Origin: Actinophytocola sp963826035
GTDB taxonomy: Bacteria; Actinomycetota; Actinomycetes; Mycobacteriales; Pseudonocardiaceae
NCBI GenBank assembly: GCA_963826035.1
Contig: CAWGVZ010000009.1
Span: forward strand, 124,001 to 188,000
Length of the DNA: 64,000 bases
Direction: 5' to 3'
Positions 42,007-50,962 of the stretch are shown piece after piece (positions within the stretch are counted from its first letter, which is position 1; each line of letters opens with the position of its first letter). The translations under genes were made by a program, and so were the position numbers. Under the pieces are notes generated by a model, which searched no databases, was not told the origin of the DNA, and was given only the letters and a program-made list of their open reading frames with translations.

Positions 42007-43524
42007 ATGGCCAAAACCTACATGAGTGGTAGCGAATATTCGGCATCGCTTACGGCGGCACTCAACGGCTATTGGCAAACCCTCGAACGCAGATGGCTGA
42101 AAGACGCCGGACAAACGCTGTACGGGGGCACCAGCCTGATTTCCGGCGCTCCGGAGCCCGCGCGGTGGCAGGTCCCGCCCACGTCTCGCGGCCACCTCCA
42201 CACCTGCCCACATGTCAACTGGGCAATCAAGGACGGCATGCAGGCAAGCCGGCCGGCCAAGGAATGCGACGGGTGGAGCATTCCGGACGCGAAATATGTC
42301 GAATGCAACGCCTACGACGTGTTCAGCCAGGTCGGCGACTGGGCCTGGAAGAAGCGTGAACAACTGTCGAACGCGGTTCCGGATCTCGCCGGCGGACCGG
42401 AACTCTCCTCTCTCGAAGACGCACACGAAAGCCTGATCGCCATCGACCAGCGGATGAGATCGGCGGGATCCATCGATGATCACGCCCTGTCCAGCCTGGT
42501 CGACTGGCTTGCCGGTGGACATGCGAACAACAACAGGAACCGCGCCTGGATGACCGGGTGGACGGGACTCGCGGCAGAAAGCCTCAAGGGCGGCCTTCTT
42601 TCGACGGTCAAGCCGACCATGGTGAACCAGGCGATCCTGGTGGACTGGCTGGCCAACTGCTACGCCGTGCGGAGTTCGACCATCCACGCCACCCGGAACA
42701 ACATCCTGAACCTCATCGGCCAGGCCACGCGCGACCTCTTCGAGGTGGTGGTCGTGGAAACAGACCTGACCAAGGAAAAGTTCGCCGTGAACGCGGCCAG
42801 CCAAATCTGGAACGTCGCCTCGAAATCCATTGAAGCACTGGGCAAACTTACTTTTGTCGGCACCGCGGTAGGCTTGATCAGCTTCGCGTTGGGCGAGGCC
42901 GAAAAGGCGCCTAAAACCGAGTTCAAGTACCCGCAACTGAGCGACTTCTTCACGAATCTACATGCTGCCGCCAGCAAGCTGCACACCGAAATGGACACCG
43001 CCGAGGCCCAGTACCAGAAGGACGTCAAGTACATCGAGCAGGAAATTGACAGCGTCGACCGCTCGAAGCTGGAACTCTACGACTTCACGAAAAGGTCGGC
43101 GGAAGGTGACGACAGCGATCCGTCCGCCTCCGGCGAGTTCGCGGTGGACGTCGCGGTGGTACTCGAGATCGCGCAACACTGTTACGACGTCGCCGAGATC
43201 TACTCAGGGTTGCTGGGCAAGGTCGCCACGACCTCCTATGCCGATGGCCAACTCGCCGGCCGAGGGGTGGAGCCCATTCCCGCGGACCTGAGCGTGATCG
43301 CGTTGCGGAACGACCTCGAATCGTTCTTCACGAACACGACCGAGCGGTACCTGACGGCCGGCGACCGGATCAAAGCAGCGGCCGAACTGTACGCGCGGAC
43401 CGACGAAGACCAGAAGGAAACGTACGACCGCACGATCGGCGAGTGGCGCAGCGGCGGACACGGGGAGTACGGGCAGCGGAACCGGATCGACCTCGACCCC
43501 GACAAGGAAGGCGTGCAGAACTGA
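42007..43524 (+). CDS. Orphan helical protein of lower GC content
   Basis: 505 residues, not recognised. Starts at the ATG with AAGGA 8 bases upstream (an ATG nine bases earlier is possible). Mostly alpha-helical; one hydrophobic segment at about 280-297 (LTFVGTAVGLISFALG) preceded by a helix and followed by a coiled coil at about 320-355 (AAASKLHTEMDTAEAQYQKD). Codon use is visibly less GC-rich than in the neighbours, suggesting transfer. Layout resembles long WXG-like type VII substrates, but no toxin domain or signature is visible. Confidence 0.7.
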   Translation: MAKTYMSGSEYSASLTAALNGYWQTLERRWLKDAGQTLYGGTSLISGAPEPARWQVPPTSRGHLHTCPHVNWAIKDGMQASRPAKECDGWSIPDAKYVECNAYDVFSQVGDWAWKKREQLSNAVPDLAGGPELSSLEDAHESLIAIDQRMRSAGSIDDHALSSLVDWLAGGHANNNRNRAWMTGWTGLAAESLKGGLLSTVKPTMVNQAILVDWLANCYAVRSSTIHATRNNILNLIGQATRDLFEVVVVETDLTKEKFAVNAASQIWNVASKSIEALGKLTFVGTAVGLISFALGEAEKAPKTEFKYPQLSDFFTNLHAAASKLHTEMDTAEAQYQKDVKYIEQEIDSVDRSKLELYDFTKRSAEGDDSDPSASGEFAVDVAVVLEIAQHCYDVAEIYSGLLGKVATTSYADGQLAGRGVEPIPADLSVIALRNDLESFFTNTTERYLTAGDRIKAAAELYARTDEDQKETYDRTIGEWRSGGHGEYGQRNRIDLDPDKEGVQN

Positions 43525-43530
43525 GGCAGG

Positions 43531-43584
43531 TGTCCACAGGAGCCTGTGGATGGCACTGTGGATAACTCCGCAGTCTGTGGATAA
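43531..43584. other. Cluster of DnaA-box-like sequences
   Basis: Two exact copies of TGTGGATAA (reverse complement TTATCCACA, the classical DnaA box) at 43557-43565 and 43576-43584, plus near-matches TGTCCACA at 43531 and TGTGGATGG at 43545. All lie in the 64-base gap between two convergent genes. Confidence 0.5.
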
Positions 43585-43588
43585 CTCG

Positions 43589-44047
43589 TCAGGCCTGCTC
43601 GGGCGGGAAGCCTCCGGTGGCGATCGGGCCCCAGCTGTCGATGGTCACCCGGATCAGGCACTTGCCCTGGCGCCGCATGGCCTCGCGGTACTCGTCCCAG
43701 TCCGGGTGCTCGCCCGAAATGACCCGGAAGTACTCGACCAACGGCTCGACTGAGTCCGGGAGCTCCAGGACCTCCGCCGTGCCGTCCACCTGGACCCACG
43801 CGCCGTCCCAGTCGTCGGACAGGACGCACACCGAGACCTTCGGGTCGCGGCGGACGTTTCTGGCCTTGGCCCGACTCGGATAGGTCGAGATCACGATCCG
43901 GCCGGACGTGTCCAGTCCGCACGTCACGGGCGACAGCTGTGGACCGCCGTCGGCCTTCGTCGTTACCAGAATGGCGTGGTGGCGGGGCCGGATGAACTCG
44001 GCGAGCGCCGCCGCGTCGACCCGGTCGTTGGTTGCGATCCTTGGCAC
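43589..44047 (-). CDS. PPOX-class F420-dependent oxidoreductase
   Basis: 152 residues, GTG start. Split-barrel flavin/F420-binding fold: HHAILVTTKADGGPQLSPVTCGLDTSGRIVISTYPSRAKARNVRRDPKVSVCVL (in pieces) is the usual N-terminal signature, with WVQVDGTAEVLE and a C-terminal RVTIDSWG. Family members reduce varied substrates with F420H2; the substrate is unknown. Separated by 22 bases from the divergent CPBP gene. Confidence 0.88.
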   Translation of the reverse strand: MPRIATNDRVDAAALAEFIRPRHHAILVTTKADGGPQLSPVTCGLDTSGRIVISTYPSRAKARNVRRDPKVSVCVLSDDWDGAWVQVDGTAEVLELPDSVEPLVEYFRVISGEHPDWDEYREAMRRQGKCLIRVTIDSWGPIATGGFPPEQA

Positions 44048-44069
44048 TCGTCAACGGTAGCGTCTCGTC

Positions 44070-44879
44070 GTGTCCTCGATGCGAGACTGGCTGCGCCCGG
44101 CGCGCCCCGCCACGCCTGTGGCCGTCACCGACCCCCGCGAGCGGCGCGCCATCGTCATCGAGTTGGTGATCGTCTTCGCGGTGACGCTCGGGTTGTCCGG
44201 GCTCGGCTCGTTGCTCTCCCTGCTGGACTCGCTGCTGGCGCCCGCGCCGCTGGCCCAGCAAACGGCACACATCAACGTGCCGCAGGCCGATCTCGGGTTC
44301 CTCGACATGCTGCGCCAGCTGGTGAACGCCGTGCGGCTGTTCGCGTGGGGTGCGCTCGGCGTCTTCCTGCTGTGGCGGGGTGGCATCCGGCTGGCGGCCA
44401 TCGGGCTCGATCGCACCCGACCCCGCCGCGACGCCCTCACCGGCGCGGGGCTCGCCGCGCTGATCGGCATCCCCGGCCTGGGGCTCTACTTCATCGCCAG
44501 GGCCATCGGGGCCAACCTCACGGTGGTTCCGTCGTCGTTGGACGACACGTGGTGGCGGCCGATCGTGCTCGTGATCGCCGCGGCGGCGAACGCCTGGGCC
44601 GAGGAGATCCTGGTGGTCGGCTACCTGATCACCAGGTTGCGCCAGCTGGGGGTCCGGGAGAACGCCTCGCTGCTGCTGGCGGCCGTGTTGCGCGGCTCGT
44701 ACCACCTCTACCAGGGGTTCGGCGGGTTCGTGGGCAACGTGGTGATGGGGCTGGTCTTCGGGCGGTACTGGCAGCGGACGAACCGGATCTGGCCGCTGGT
44801 CATCGCGCACACGTTGCTCGACGTGATCGCGTTCGTCGGCTACGCGTTCCTACGCGACAAGGTGTCCTGGCTGCCATGA
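44070..44879 (+). CDS. CPBP-family intramembrane metalloprotease
   Basis: 269 residues, about eight transmembrane helices, GTG start. The CAAX-protease (CPBP/Abi) motifs are there: NAWAEEILVVGYLITRL (motif 1; the usual Arg after the Glu pair is Val), RGSYHLYQG (motif 2) and LVIAHTLLDVIAFVG (motif 3). Family roles include prenyl-protein processing, bacteriocin immunity and scaffolding. The target is unknown. LigD begins 12 bases after its stop, so they may share a transcript. Confidence 0.88.
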   Translation: MSSMRDWLRPARPATPVAVTDPRERRAIVIELVIVFAVTLGLSGLGSLLSLLDSLLAPAPLAQQTAHINVPQADLGFLDMLRQLVNAVRLFAWGALGVFLLWRGGIRLAAIGLDRTRPRRDALTGAGLAALIGIPGLGLYFIARAIGANLTVVPSSLDDTWWRPIVLVIAAAANAWAEEILVVGYLITRLRQLGVRENASLLLAAVLRGSYHLYQGFGGFVGNVVMGLVFGRYWQRTNRIWPLVIAHTLLDVIAFVGYAFLRDKVSWLP

Positions 44880-44891
44880 CAATGGACCGTG

Positions 44892-47300
44892 ATGGGTGAC
44901 CTAGACGAGTACCGCAAGAAGCGCGACCCGGGCCGCACGCCAGAACCGGTGCCGGAGAGCGGTCCCCTGCCCACGGGCAACAACGACACGTTCGTCATCC
45001 AGGAACACCACGCCAGCCGGCTGCACTGGGACGTGCGGCTGGAACGCGACGGGGTGCTCGTGTCGTGGGCCGTCCCCAAAGGACTGCCGGACGTGCCCGG
45101 TGACATCCGGCTCGCCGTACACACCGAGGATCACCCGATGGAGTACGCGACGTTCTCCGGGGAGATTCCGAAGGGTGAGTACGGCGGCGGGCGCATGTTC
45201 ATCTGGGACCGCGGCCGCTACGAGACGCTGAAGTGGTCCGACCGCGAGGTCGCCGTGATCTTCGACGGGGAGCGGGCGAAGGGCCGGTACACCTTCTTCC
45301 GCAGCGGCCGTGACTCGAAGGACTGGATGGTCCGCCGCTCGGAGCCGCCGCGCGACCCCGGGTTCGTGCGGCTGCCCGAGCTGGTCGAGCCGATGCTGGC
45401 TTCCCCGGGCGCGCTGCCCACGGATGACGAGCACTGGGCCTACGAGTTCAAGTGGGACGGGGTTCGCGCGCTCGCCCGCGTCGAAGGCGGCCGGCTGCAG
45501 CTGTACTCCCGCAAGGGCAACGACATCACGGTCACCTACCCCGAACTGCGCACGCTCGGCGAGGAGCTGGGCGCCACGCAGGTCTGGCTGGACGGCGAGA
45601 TCGTGGCCATGGTGGACGGCCGGCCGAGCTTTCCCGCGCTCCAGCAACGCATGCACGTCCAGAACGACCGCCAGGCGCGGAGCCTCGCCACCTCCGTCCC
45701 CGTCATGTTCCTGCTGTTCGACGTGCTCTACATAGACGGCCGGTCGTGTCTCGAGCTGCCCTACGCCGAGCGGCGGCAGCTGCTCGAGGCGCTCGAACTC
45801 CGCGGTCCGAACTGGAACACCTCGCCCAGGTTCGTCGGCGACGGCGCCGCGGTGGTGGCGACGGCCGGCGAGCAGCAGCTGGAGGGCGTGATCGCCAAGC
45901 GCCTCACGTCGCGGTACTTCCCCGGTCGCCGTACGGCTGACTGGGTCAAGATCACCGAGGTGCTGACCATCGAGGTGCTGATCGGCGGGTGGCGCCCCGG
46001 CGAGGGCAGACGCACGGGCATGATCGGCTCGCTGATGCTCGGCGTGCCGACCGACGCGGGCCTGCGCTACGTCGGCCAGGTGGGCACGGGCTTCACCGAC
46101 CAGGTACTGCACGAGCTGCAGGAACGGCTGACCCCGCTGATCCGCGCCGACTCCCCGTTCGTGAACGAGGTGCCGAGGGAACGCGCGAAGGGTGCCACCT
46201 GGCTGACGCCGGACGTGGTGGGTGAGGTGGAGTTCCGCAACTGGACCCCCGACGGGCGGCTGCGGGCGCCGTCGTGGCGCGGGCTGCGATCGGACAAGGA
46301 CCCGGCGGATCTCGAGCCGGAGCCCGCTCCTGACTCCGAACCGGAGGACCCCGCGATGCCGGCTGTCGAAGACCCCGAACCCCAGCCGCAGAACGTGTTG
46401 GTCGAGGTCGAGGGCCGCCGGCTGCGACTGTCCAACCTGGACAAGGTGCTGTACCCGGAAGCGGGCTTCAGCAAGGCGCAGGTGATCGACTACTACAGCC
46501 GGATCGCGCCGGTCCTGCTCCCCCACCTGGCCGACCGGCCGGTCACGCTGCGGCGGTGGCCGGACGGGGTGACGGCCCAACCGTTCTACGAGAAGAACGC
46601 CTCGCGGCACGCGCCGGAGTGGATCCGCAAGGTCCGGGTGGAGACGCCGGGCAGCACGCGCGGGTACGAGACGCTCGACTTCGTGGTGCTGAACGACCTG
46701 CCCTCGCTCGTGTGGGCGGCGAACATGGCGGCGTTGGAGCTACACCTCCCACAGTGGACGGTCGACGAGAACGGCGACCGCCGAACCCCCGACCTGCTGG
46801 TATTCGACCTCGACCCCGGCCCGCCCGCCACCATCGTCGAATGCGCCACGGTGGCGCTGCGATTGCGTGACGTCCTGGCCGAGCACGGTCTCACGGCCGT
46901 CCCGAAGACCAGCGGTTCCAAGGGGATGCAGCTGTACGCGCCGATCACCACGACGGCCGTGGAGCGGACCTCGGCGTACGCGAAGGCGGTGGGCGAACAC
47001 CTGGCGAGCGAGGACCCGAAGCTGGTGGTCGCGCGGATGGCGAAGGATCTGCGGCCGCGCAAGGTGTTCATCGACTGGAGCCAGAACAACCGGTACAAGA
47101 CCACCATCTCGCCGTACTCGCTGCGTGGCCGGCCGGCGCCCACCGTGTCGACGCCGCTCACGTGGGACGAGGTGGAACGCTGCCGCCACCCGAACGACCT
47201 GGTCTTCACGGCCGACGACGTGCTGGCGCGGGTGGCCGAGCACGGCGACCTGCTGGCGGGCCTGCTGACGAAGGACCGCCCTCCCCTGCCGGAGGTCTAG
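44892..47300 (+). CDS. ligD: Multifunctional ATP-dependent DNA ligase LigD
   Basis: 802 residues with all three NHEJ activities in one chain, in the order 3'-phosphoesterase, ligase, polymerase. 1-150: phosphoesterase (FVIQEHHASRLHWDVRLE, GEYGGG). 165-470: ligase with nucleophile Lys187 in YEFKWDGVRAL, DGEIVAMV, LEGVIAKR and the OB-fold EVLIGGWRPGEG. 475-510: acidic linker. 515-790: primase-polymerase with LVFDLDPGP catalytic aspartates and SGSKGMQLY. The order matches Pseudomonas LigD; mycobacterial LigD has the polymerase first. No ku gene is in the window. Confidence 0.95.
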   Translation: MGDLDEYRKKRDPGRTPEPVPESGPLPTGNNDTFVIQEHHASRLHWDVRLERDGVLVSWAVPKGLPDVPGDIRLAVHTEDHPMEYATFSGEIPKGEYGGGRMFIWDRGRYETLKWSDREVAVIFDGERAKGRYTFFRSGRDSKDWMVRRSEPPRDPGFVRLPELVEPMLASPGALPTDDEHWAYEFKWDGVRALARVEGGRLQLYSRKGNDITVTYPELRTLGEELGATQVWLDGEIVAMVDGRPSFPALQQRMHVQNDRQARSLATSVPVMFLLFDVLYIDGRSCLELPYAERRQLLEALELRGPNWNTSPRFVGDGAAVVATAGEQQLEGVIAKRLTSRYFPGRRTADWVKITEVLTIEVLIGGWRPGEGRRTGMIGSLMLGVPTDAGLRYVGQVGTGFTDQVLHELQERLTPLIRADSPFVNEVPRERAKGATWLTPDVVGEVEFRNWTPDGRLRAPSWRGLRSDKDPADLEPEPAPDSEPEDPAMPAVEDPEPQPQNVLVEVEGRRLRLSNLDKVLYPEAGFSKAQVIDYYSRIAPVLLPHLADRPVTLRRWPDGVTAQPFYEKNASRHAPEWIRKVRVETPGSTRGYETLDFVVLNDLPSLVWAANMAALELHLPQWTVDENGDRRTPDLLVFDLDPGPPATIVECATVALRLRDVLAEHGLTAVPKTSGSKGMQLYAPITTTAVERTSAYAKAVGEHLASEDPKLVVARMAKDLRPRKVFIDWSQNNRYKTTISPYSLRGRPAPTVSTPLTWDEVERCRHPNDLVFTADDVLARVAEHGDLLAGLLTKDRPPLPEV

Positions 47301-47839
47301 AGAGCGAGCGCGGCCGAGCCGAACGCCACGTTGAACCGGTCGCACCAGATGACCGCGCTCCGCAGGCCCGCCAGGTCCGCGTCCGGCGGGATCACATAGT
47401 TGTGGTTACCGTCCGTGGCTTTGATCTCCCCGAGTGCGACGTACCGGTCGTCGTCGTACTTGCTCCAGTCGCCACCCGCGGTAGCCGTCGAGAGCCAGAC
47501 GTGGAGGTCCGGTCCGTCGGAGGTGGAGAAGCCCTCCAGGCGCAGGATCCGGGAGCCGTCCTCCAGCAGCAGGACCCGAGCGGTGCCCGAGGTGTCGTGC
47601 TCCTGGCTGACGAACGTGCCCTCCGCGAGCACCTCCGGTCCGGGTGGCGGCTGGGGGGCCTCCTGCTGCGAGGTCGGCACGGACGCGTCCTTCGGCGTGG
47701 CCGCCACCGGGACCGGCTCGTCCAGGTGACTGCTGGTGAACGCCCGCCACGGCTCGAACAGCGCGAGCCCGACGACCAGCCCGGCCACCGCCACGGTGAG
47801 CACGACCCAGGTCACCGGCCTACGAAACAGTCGTCGCAT
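47297..47839 (-). CDS. DM13-domain membrane-anchored protein
   Basis: 180 residues. One N-terminal transmembrane anchor (PVTWVVLTVAVAGLVVGLAL), a Thr/Pro/Gln-rich linker (40-68) and a DM13 domain: EGTFVSQEHDTSGTARVLLLEDGSRILRLEGFSTSDGPDLHVWLS (in pieces), NYVIPPDADLAGLRSAVIWCDRFNVAFGSA. DM13 domains are proposed electron-transfer modules with a conserved Cys, here in VIWCDRF. Extracytoplasmic. Shares a CTAG stop with ligD. Confidence 0.9.
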   Translation of the reverse strand: MRRLFRRPVTWVVLTVAVAGLVVGLALFEPWRAFTSSHLDEPVPVAATPKDASVPTSQQEAPQPPPGPEVLAEGTFVSQEHDTSGTARVLLLEDGSRILRLEGFSTSDGPDLHVWLSTATAGGDWSKYDDDRYVALGEIKATDGNHNYVIPPDADLAGLRSAVIWCDRFNVAFGSAALAL

Positions 47840-47899
47840 GGATCAATGGTGGCCGAGGTTGGCGCGACAACCTACTTACCGACTTATTACGCTCGGCCC

Positions 47900-49141
47900 G
47901 TGACAGCTCACACCGCACCTGATCTCGCCGCGCTCGAACAGCCGGTTCCCCGGGTCGACAGCGAGGTCGGGCCGCTGCGGACGGTGATGCTGCACCGGCC
48001 CGGCGCCGAACTCAAACGGCTCACTCCGCGCAACAACGACCAGTTGCTGTTCGACAGCATCCCGTGGGTCGACCGCGCCCAGGAGGAGCACGACGCGTTC
48101 GCCCAGACGCTCATCTCCCGGGACGTGGAGGTGATGCTGCTGGCCGACGCGCTCGTCGTCGCGCTCACCGACGAACGCGCGCACGCCGCCGCCGCGGACA
48201 CGGCCGTGGACCGCCGCCGGGTCGGCCACGAGCTGGCCGACTCGCTCAGCTCGCACCTGTCCTCACTGGACAGCGCGACGCTCGCGGACGTGCTGATGGC
48301 CGGGATGACGTTCGAGGAGCTGCCGGCCGCCGAGGGCGCGTCGCTCGTGCGGAAGATGCACCATCCGCACGACTTCGTGGTCGACCCGCTGCCGAACCTG
48401 CTGTTCACCAGGGACTCGTCGGTGTGGATCGGCAACCGGGTGGCCATCGCGTCGCTCGCCATGCCGGCCCGCAACCGGGAGACCGCGCTGCTGGACCTGA
48501 TCTACGCCTACCACCCGCGGTTCCGCTCGGCCGGGCGCGCGTACGGCGCGCACTCGGCCCCGGTCGAGGGCGGCGACGTGCTGCTGCTCGCCCCGGGGGT
48601 GATGGCCATCGGCGTCGGTGAGCGGACCACGCCGGCCGGCGCCGAGTCGCTCGCCCGGTCCGCCTTCGCCGACGGGCTGGCGCACACGGTGCTGGCCGTG
48701 CCGATCGCCCAGGACCGCGCGACCATGCACCTCGACACCGTGTGCACCATGGTCGACCGGGACGCGGTGGTCATGTACCCGGCCGTGCGCGACACTCTGC
48801 TCGCCTACCCGCTGCGGCCGGACGACGCGAAGGGCGTGCACGTCTCCGGACCGGTCCCGTTCCTGCGGGCGGCGGCCGAGGCCATGGGCATCGACCGCCT
48901 GCGGGTGATCGACACCGGCCTCGACCCGGTCACCGCGGAACGCGAGCAGTGGGACGACGGCAACAACACGCTGGCCGTGGCACCGGGCGTGGTGGTCGCC
49001 TACGAGCGCAACGTGGAGACCAACGAACGCCTGGAGGCGGCCGGCATCGAGGTGCTGAAGATCCGCGGCTCGGAGCTGGGCAGCGGCCGGGGCGGCCCCC
49101 GGTGCATGTCATGCCCGGTAAGCCGCGACGCGCTGCTCTAG
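47900..49141 (+). CDS. arcA: Arginine deiminase
   Basis: 413 residues from a GTG start; leftward extension in frame has no similarity to the family. Converts arginine to citrulline and ammonia. Guanidino-modifying-enzyme catalytic residues: Asp in LLFTRDSSVWIG, Glu in VEGGDVLLLAPGV, His in TMHLDTVCTM and the nucleophilic Cys in RCMSCPVSRDAL. The second and third genes of an arginine deiminase pathway (ornithine carbamoyltransferase, carbamate kinase) are not adjacent. Confidence 0.95.
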   Translation: MTAHTAPDLAALEQPVPRVDSEVGPLRTVMLHRPGAELKRLTPRNNDQLLFDSIPWVDRAQEEHDAFAQTLISRDVEVMLLADALVVALTDERAHAAAADTAVDRRRVGHELADSLSSHLSSLDSATLADVLMAGMTFEELPAAEGASLVRKMHHPHDFVVDPLPNLLFTRDSSVWIGNRVAIASLAMPARNRETALLDLIYAYHPRFRSAGRAYGAHSAPVEGGDVLLLAPGVMAIGVGERTTPAGAESLARSAFADGLAHTVLAVPIAQDRATMHLDTVCTMVDRDAVVMYPAVRDTLLAYPLRPDDAKGVHVSGPVPFLRAAAEAMGIDRLRVIDTGLDPVTAEREQWDDGNNTLAVAPGVVVAYERNVETNERLEAAGIEVLKIRGSELGSGRGGPRCMSCPVSRDALL

Positions 49142-49159
49142 GCACCCGGACGCGCGACG

Positions 49160-49621
49160 TCACGTTCGGGGTTCGCCGTGTTCGAGGTACACGGTCGTCG
49201 TCGTTCGGTGGGCGCGATGGGCGTTGGTCAGGCGACGTTCGAGCCGTGGGATGACGTAGCGGCCCAGATCGGCGACAGCTACCCACTCGGTTCGGTCGAT
49301 CTCGACACCGTCCAGGTGGATCGCGCCTTCGTCCTGCCCGAGTTCACCGCAGTCGAACACGTACAGGATCTTGTCGCCCTCCGAGTCGCTCGGCGCCCAG
49401 TCGTGCGCCAGCAGCCGCCGTGCGGTCCGCACGAGGCCCAACTCCTCGCGCAGTTCACGCTCGCACGCGGACGCCGGAGACTCGCCGCGGTCGACGTAGC
49501 CACCCGGCATGTCCCACCGGTTGCCGTAGGTCTTCCGCACAAGCAGGATGTTGTCGCCCTCGACGAAGAGCGCGCCCGAAGCAAGGCGTGGCGTCGCAAA
49601 CCGGGCCGAAGGACTGGTCAT
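49160..49621 (-). CDS. NUDIX hydrolase
   Basis: 153 residues. The NUDIX box GGYVDRGESPASACERELREELG is complete (G-x5-E-x7-REUxEExGU), in an otherwise ordinary NUDIX fold (ALFVEGDNILLVRKTYGNRWDMPGG). Hydrolyses a nucleoside diphosphate linked to X; substrate unknown. The start overlaps the stop of the degraded XRE/TPR regulator (ATGA), showing that the two were once coupled. Confidence 0.93.
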   Translation of the reverse strand: MTSPSARFATPRLASGALFVEGDNILLVRKTYGNRWDMPGGYVDRGESPASACERELREELGLVRTARRLLAHDWAPSDSEGDKILYVFDCGELGQDEGAIHLDGVEIDRTEWVAVADLGRYVIPRLERRLTNAHRAHRTTTTVYLEHGEPRT

Positions 49622-50899
49622 CAGGTGGACCCGACGTTTACCCGCAGAGACAGCTTCTCCAGTTCGATCGATGGTCTGCCGACCGATCGACGCACAAGGT
49701 TCGAGACCGTCCGCCGCGACAGATGGTGGTGACGTACCTGCTCGGGCGCCATTCGCTCAGCCTCAAGGATCGTGTGCAGGGCATCCTCACGCCCTCCCGT
49801 GAAGCTGTGCGCCCGTGCCACATCGAGCAGGTGCCGAACCCGCCGCTCAACTGGAACCGCCCGCGTGTTCAGAGACTGGCCGGTCTTCAACACAGTCCGC
49901 ATGTCTCCAAGTTCAGCCGCGGTGTTGACGCGGTGGATCGCCACATTGGTCGGACCGAACGCCGTCCACAAGCGATTCGCATCCCGCCCCAAGCGGCGTG
50001 CCGCGCCATCCGCCTAGTTCAGGTAACCGGCTACCTTCGAGCCGTTCCCGAACGGGCGGCAGCCATCGCGCCCGCTAGGAACAACATGCCGTAGACCGAC
50101 ACAGCTGTCTCGTCGTCGGCAATGTCCGGTTCCAGTTGTCGAGCACCCGACTCGATCAGCCGCATGGCCGGTTCAAGTTGCCCGATTGACGCGAGCGCGA
50201 ACGCGACCGATCGCACCAGGGATCCTCGGACAATTCGGCTGTCCGATCTGTCGGCCGCCATCAATCCACGGTCAGCAGCCGGCCAGGCCAGATCGGCCTC
50301 ACCGGTCTTCGTGAGGACGGCGGCGGCCGCCTGGTACGACAGTGCCAACAGGCCGTAAGCCCTGGCCTGTTCCTGGCCCGAGTGGTCACAGGTGGCCCGC
50401 TGAGCATCGGCCAGGAGTGTCGAGACACGACTGGCCGCAGTCGTGAACCGCGACTGCTGATATGCCTGGAACGCAACGGCGAGGTCCCGCTCGACGTCCT
50501 TCAAGGATGGCGGCTCGTCGTTGACCGATCCCGGTATCGCGGAATGGCCGGTGTAGTCAGCCAGAACCGCTTGCAGCTCGACGACGAGCTGGGGTTTCCG
50601 CTGATCAACCTCCATGCGGACAAGATCACTTGAAATGTAGCGAACGTCGTTGACAGATTCAGGCGCAGCGAGCAACTCCTCAATCGGAGCCGCTCAAGAA
50701 GCCTGGCCGTCGCGGGACGCACCTTGTCCGGTGCGGACAATCCGGCGGCGAGACGCTGCGCGTGCCGGAAGCTCAACGTGCCAGCCTCTCCGCTCCGACG
50801 TGCGAACGACTCCAACCGCTCCGTGAACTCCTCGAAGCTCAGCCTGCGCTGCCTGATGCGCGCTTCCAGCACGGTGCGTGCACCGTCTCTCACGCCCAT
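49621..50899 (-). pseudogene. XRE/TPR-type regulator, broken in several places
   Basis: Leftward gene of about 400 codons in pieces. Piece one: MGVRDGARTVLEARIRQRR, FEEFTERLESFARRSG, LSFRHAQRLAAGL (helix-turn-helix part) to ARLLERL. A small deletion near 50690 changes frame; piece two begins IEELLAAPESVND and carries TPR-like helices (ARAYGLLALSYQAAAAVLTKTGEADLAWPAADRG in parts). Another shift near 50040 and an in-frame TAG near 50012 precede piece three, LGRDANRLWTAFGPTNVAIHRV, to the end at 49621. The type (XRE head, TPR tail, NUDIX neighbour) is common in this order. Confidence 0.75.
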
Positions 50900-50962
50900 T
50901 CCATCCTCAATTCACCTGCCGTGCACGTACAGCGCTGCTTCGGTGAACCAATCCTGACAGAC

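Noticed and set aside
43525..43588. Replication origin
   Set aside because: Only 64 bases, no AT-rich unwinding region and no dnaA/dnaN neighbours; kept only as a DnaA-box cluster.
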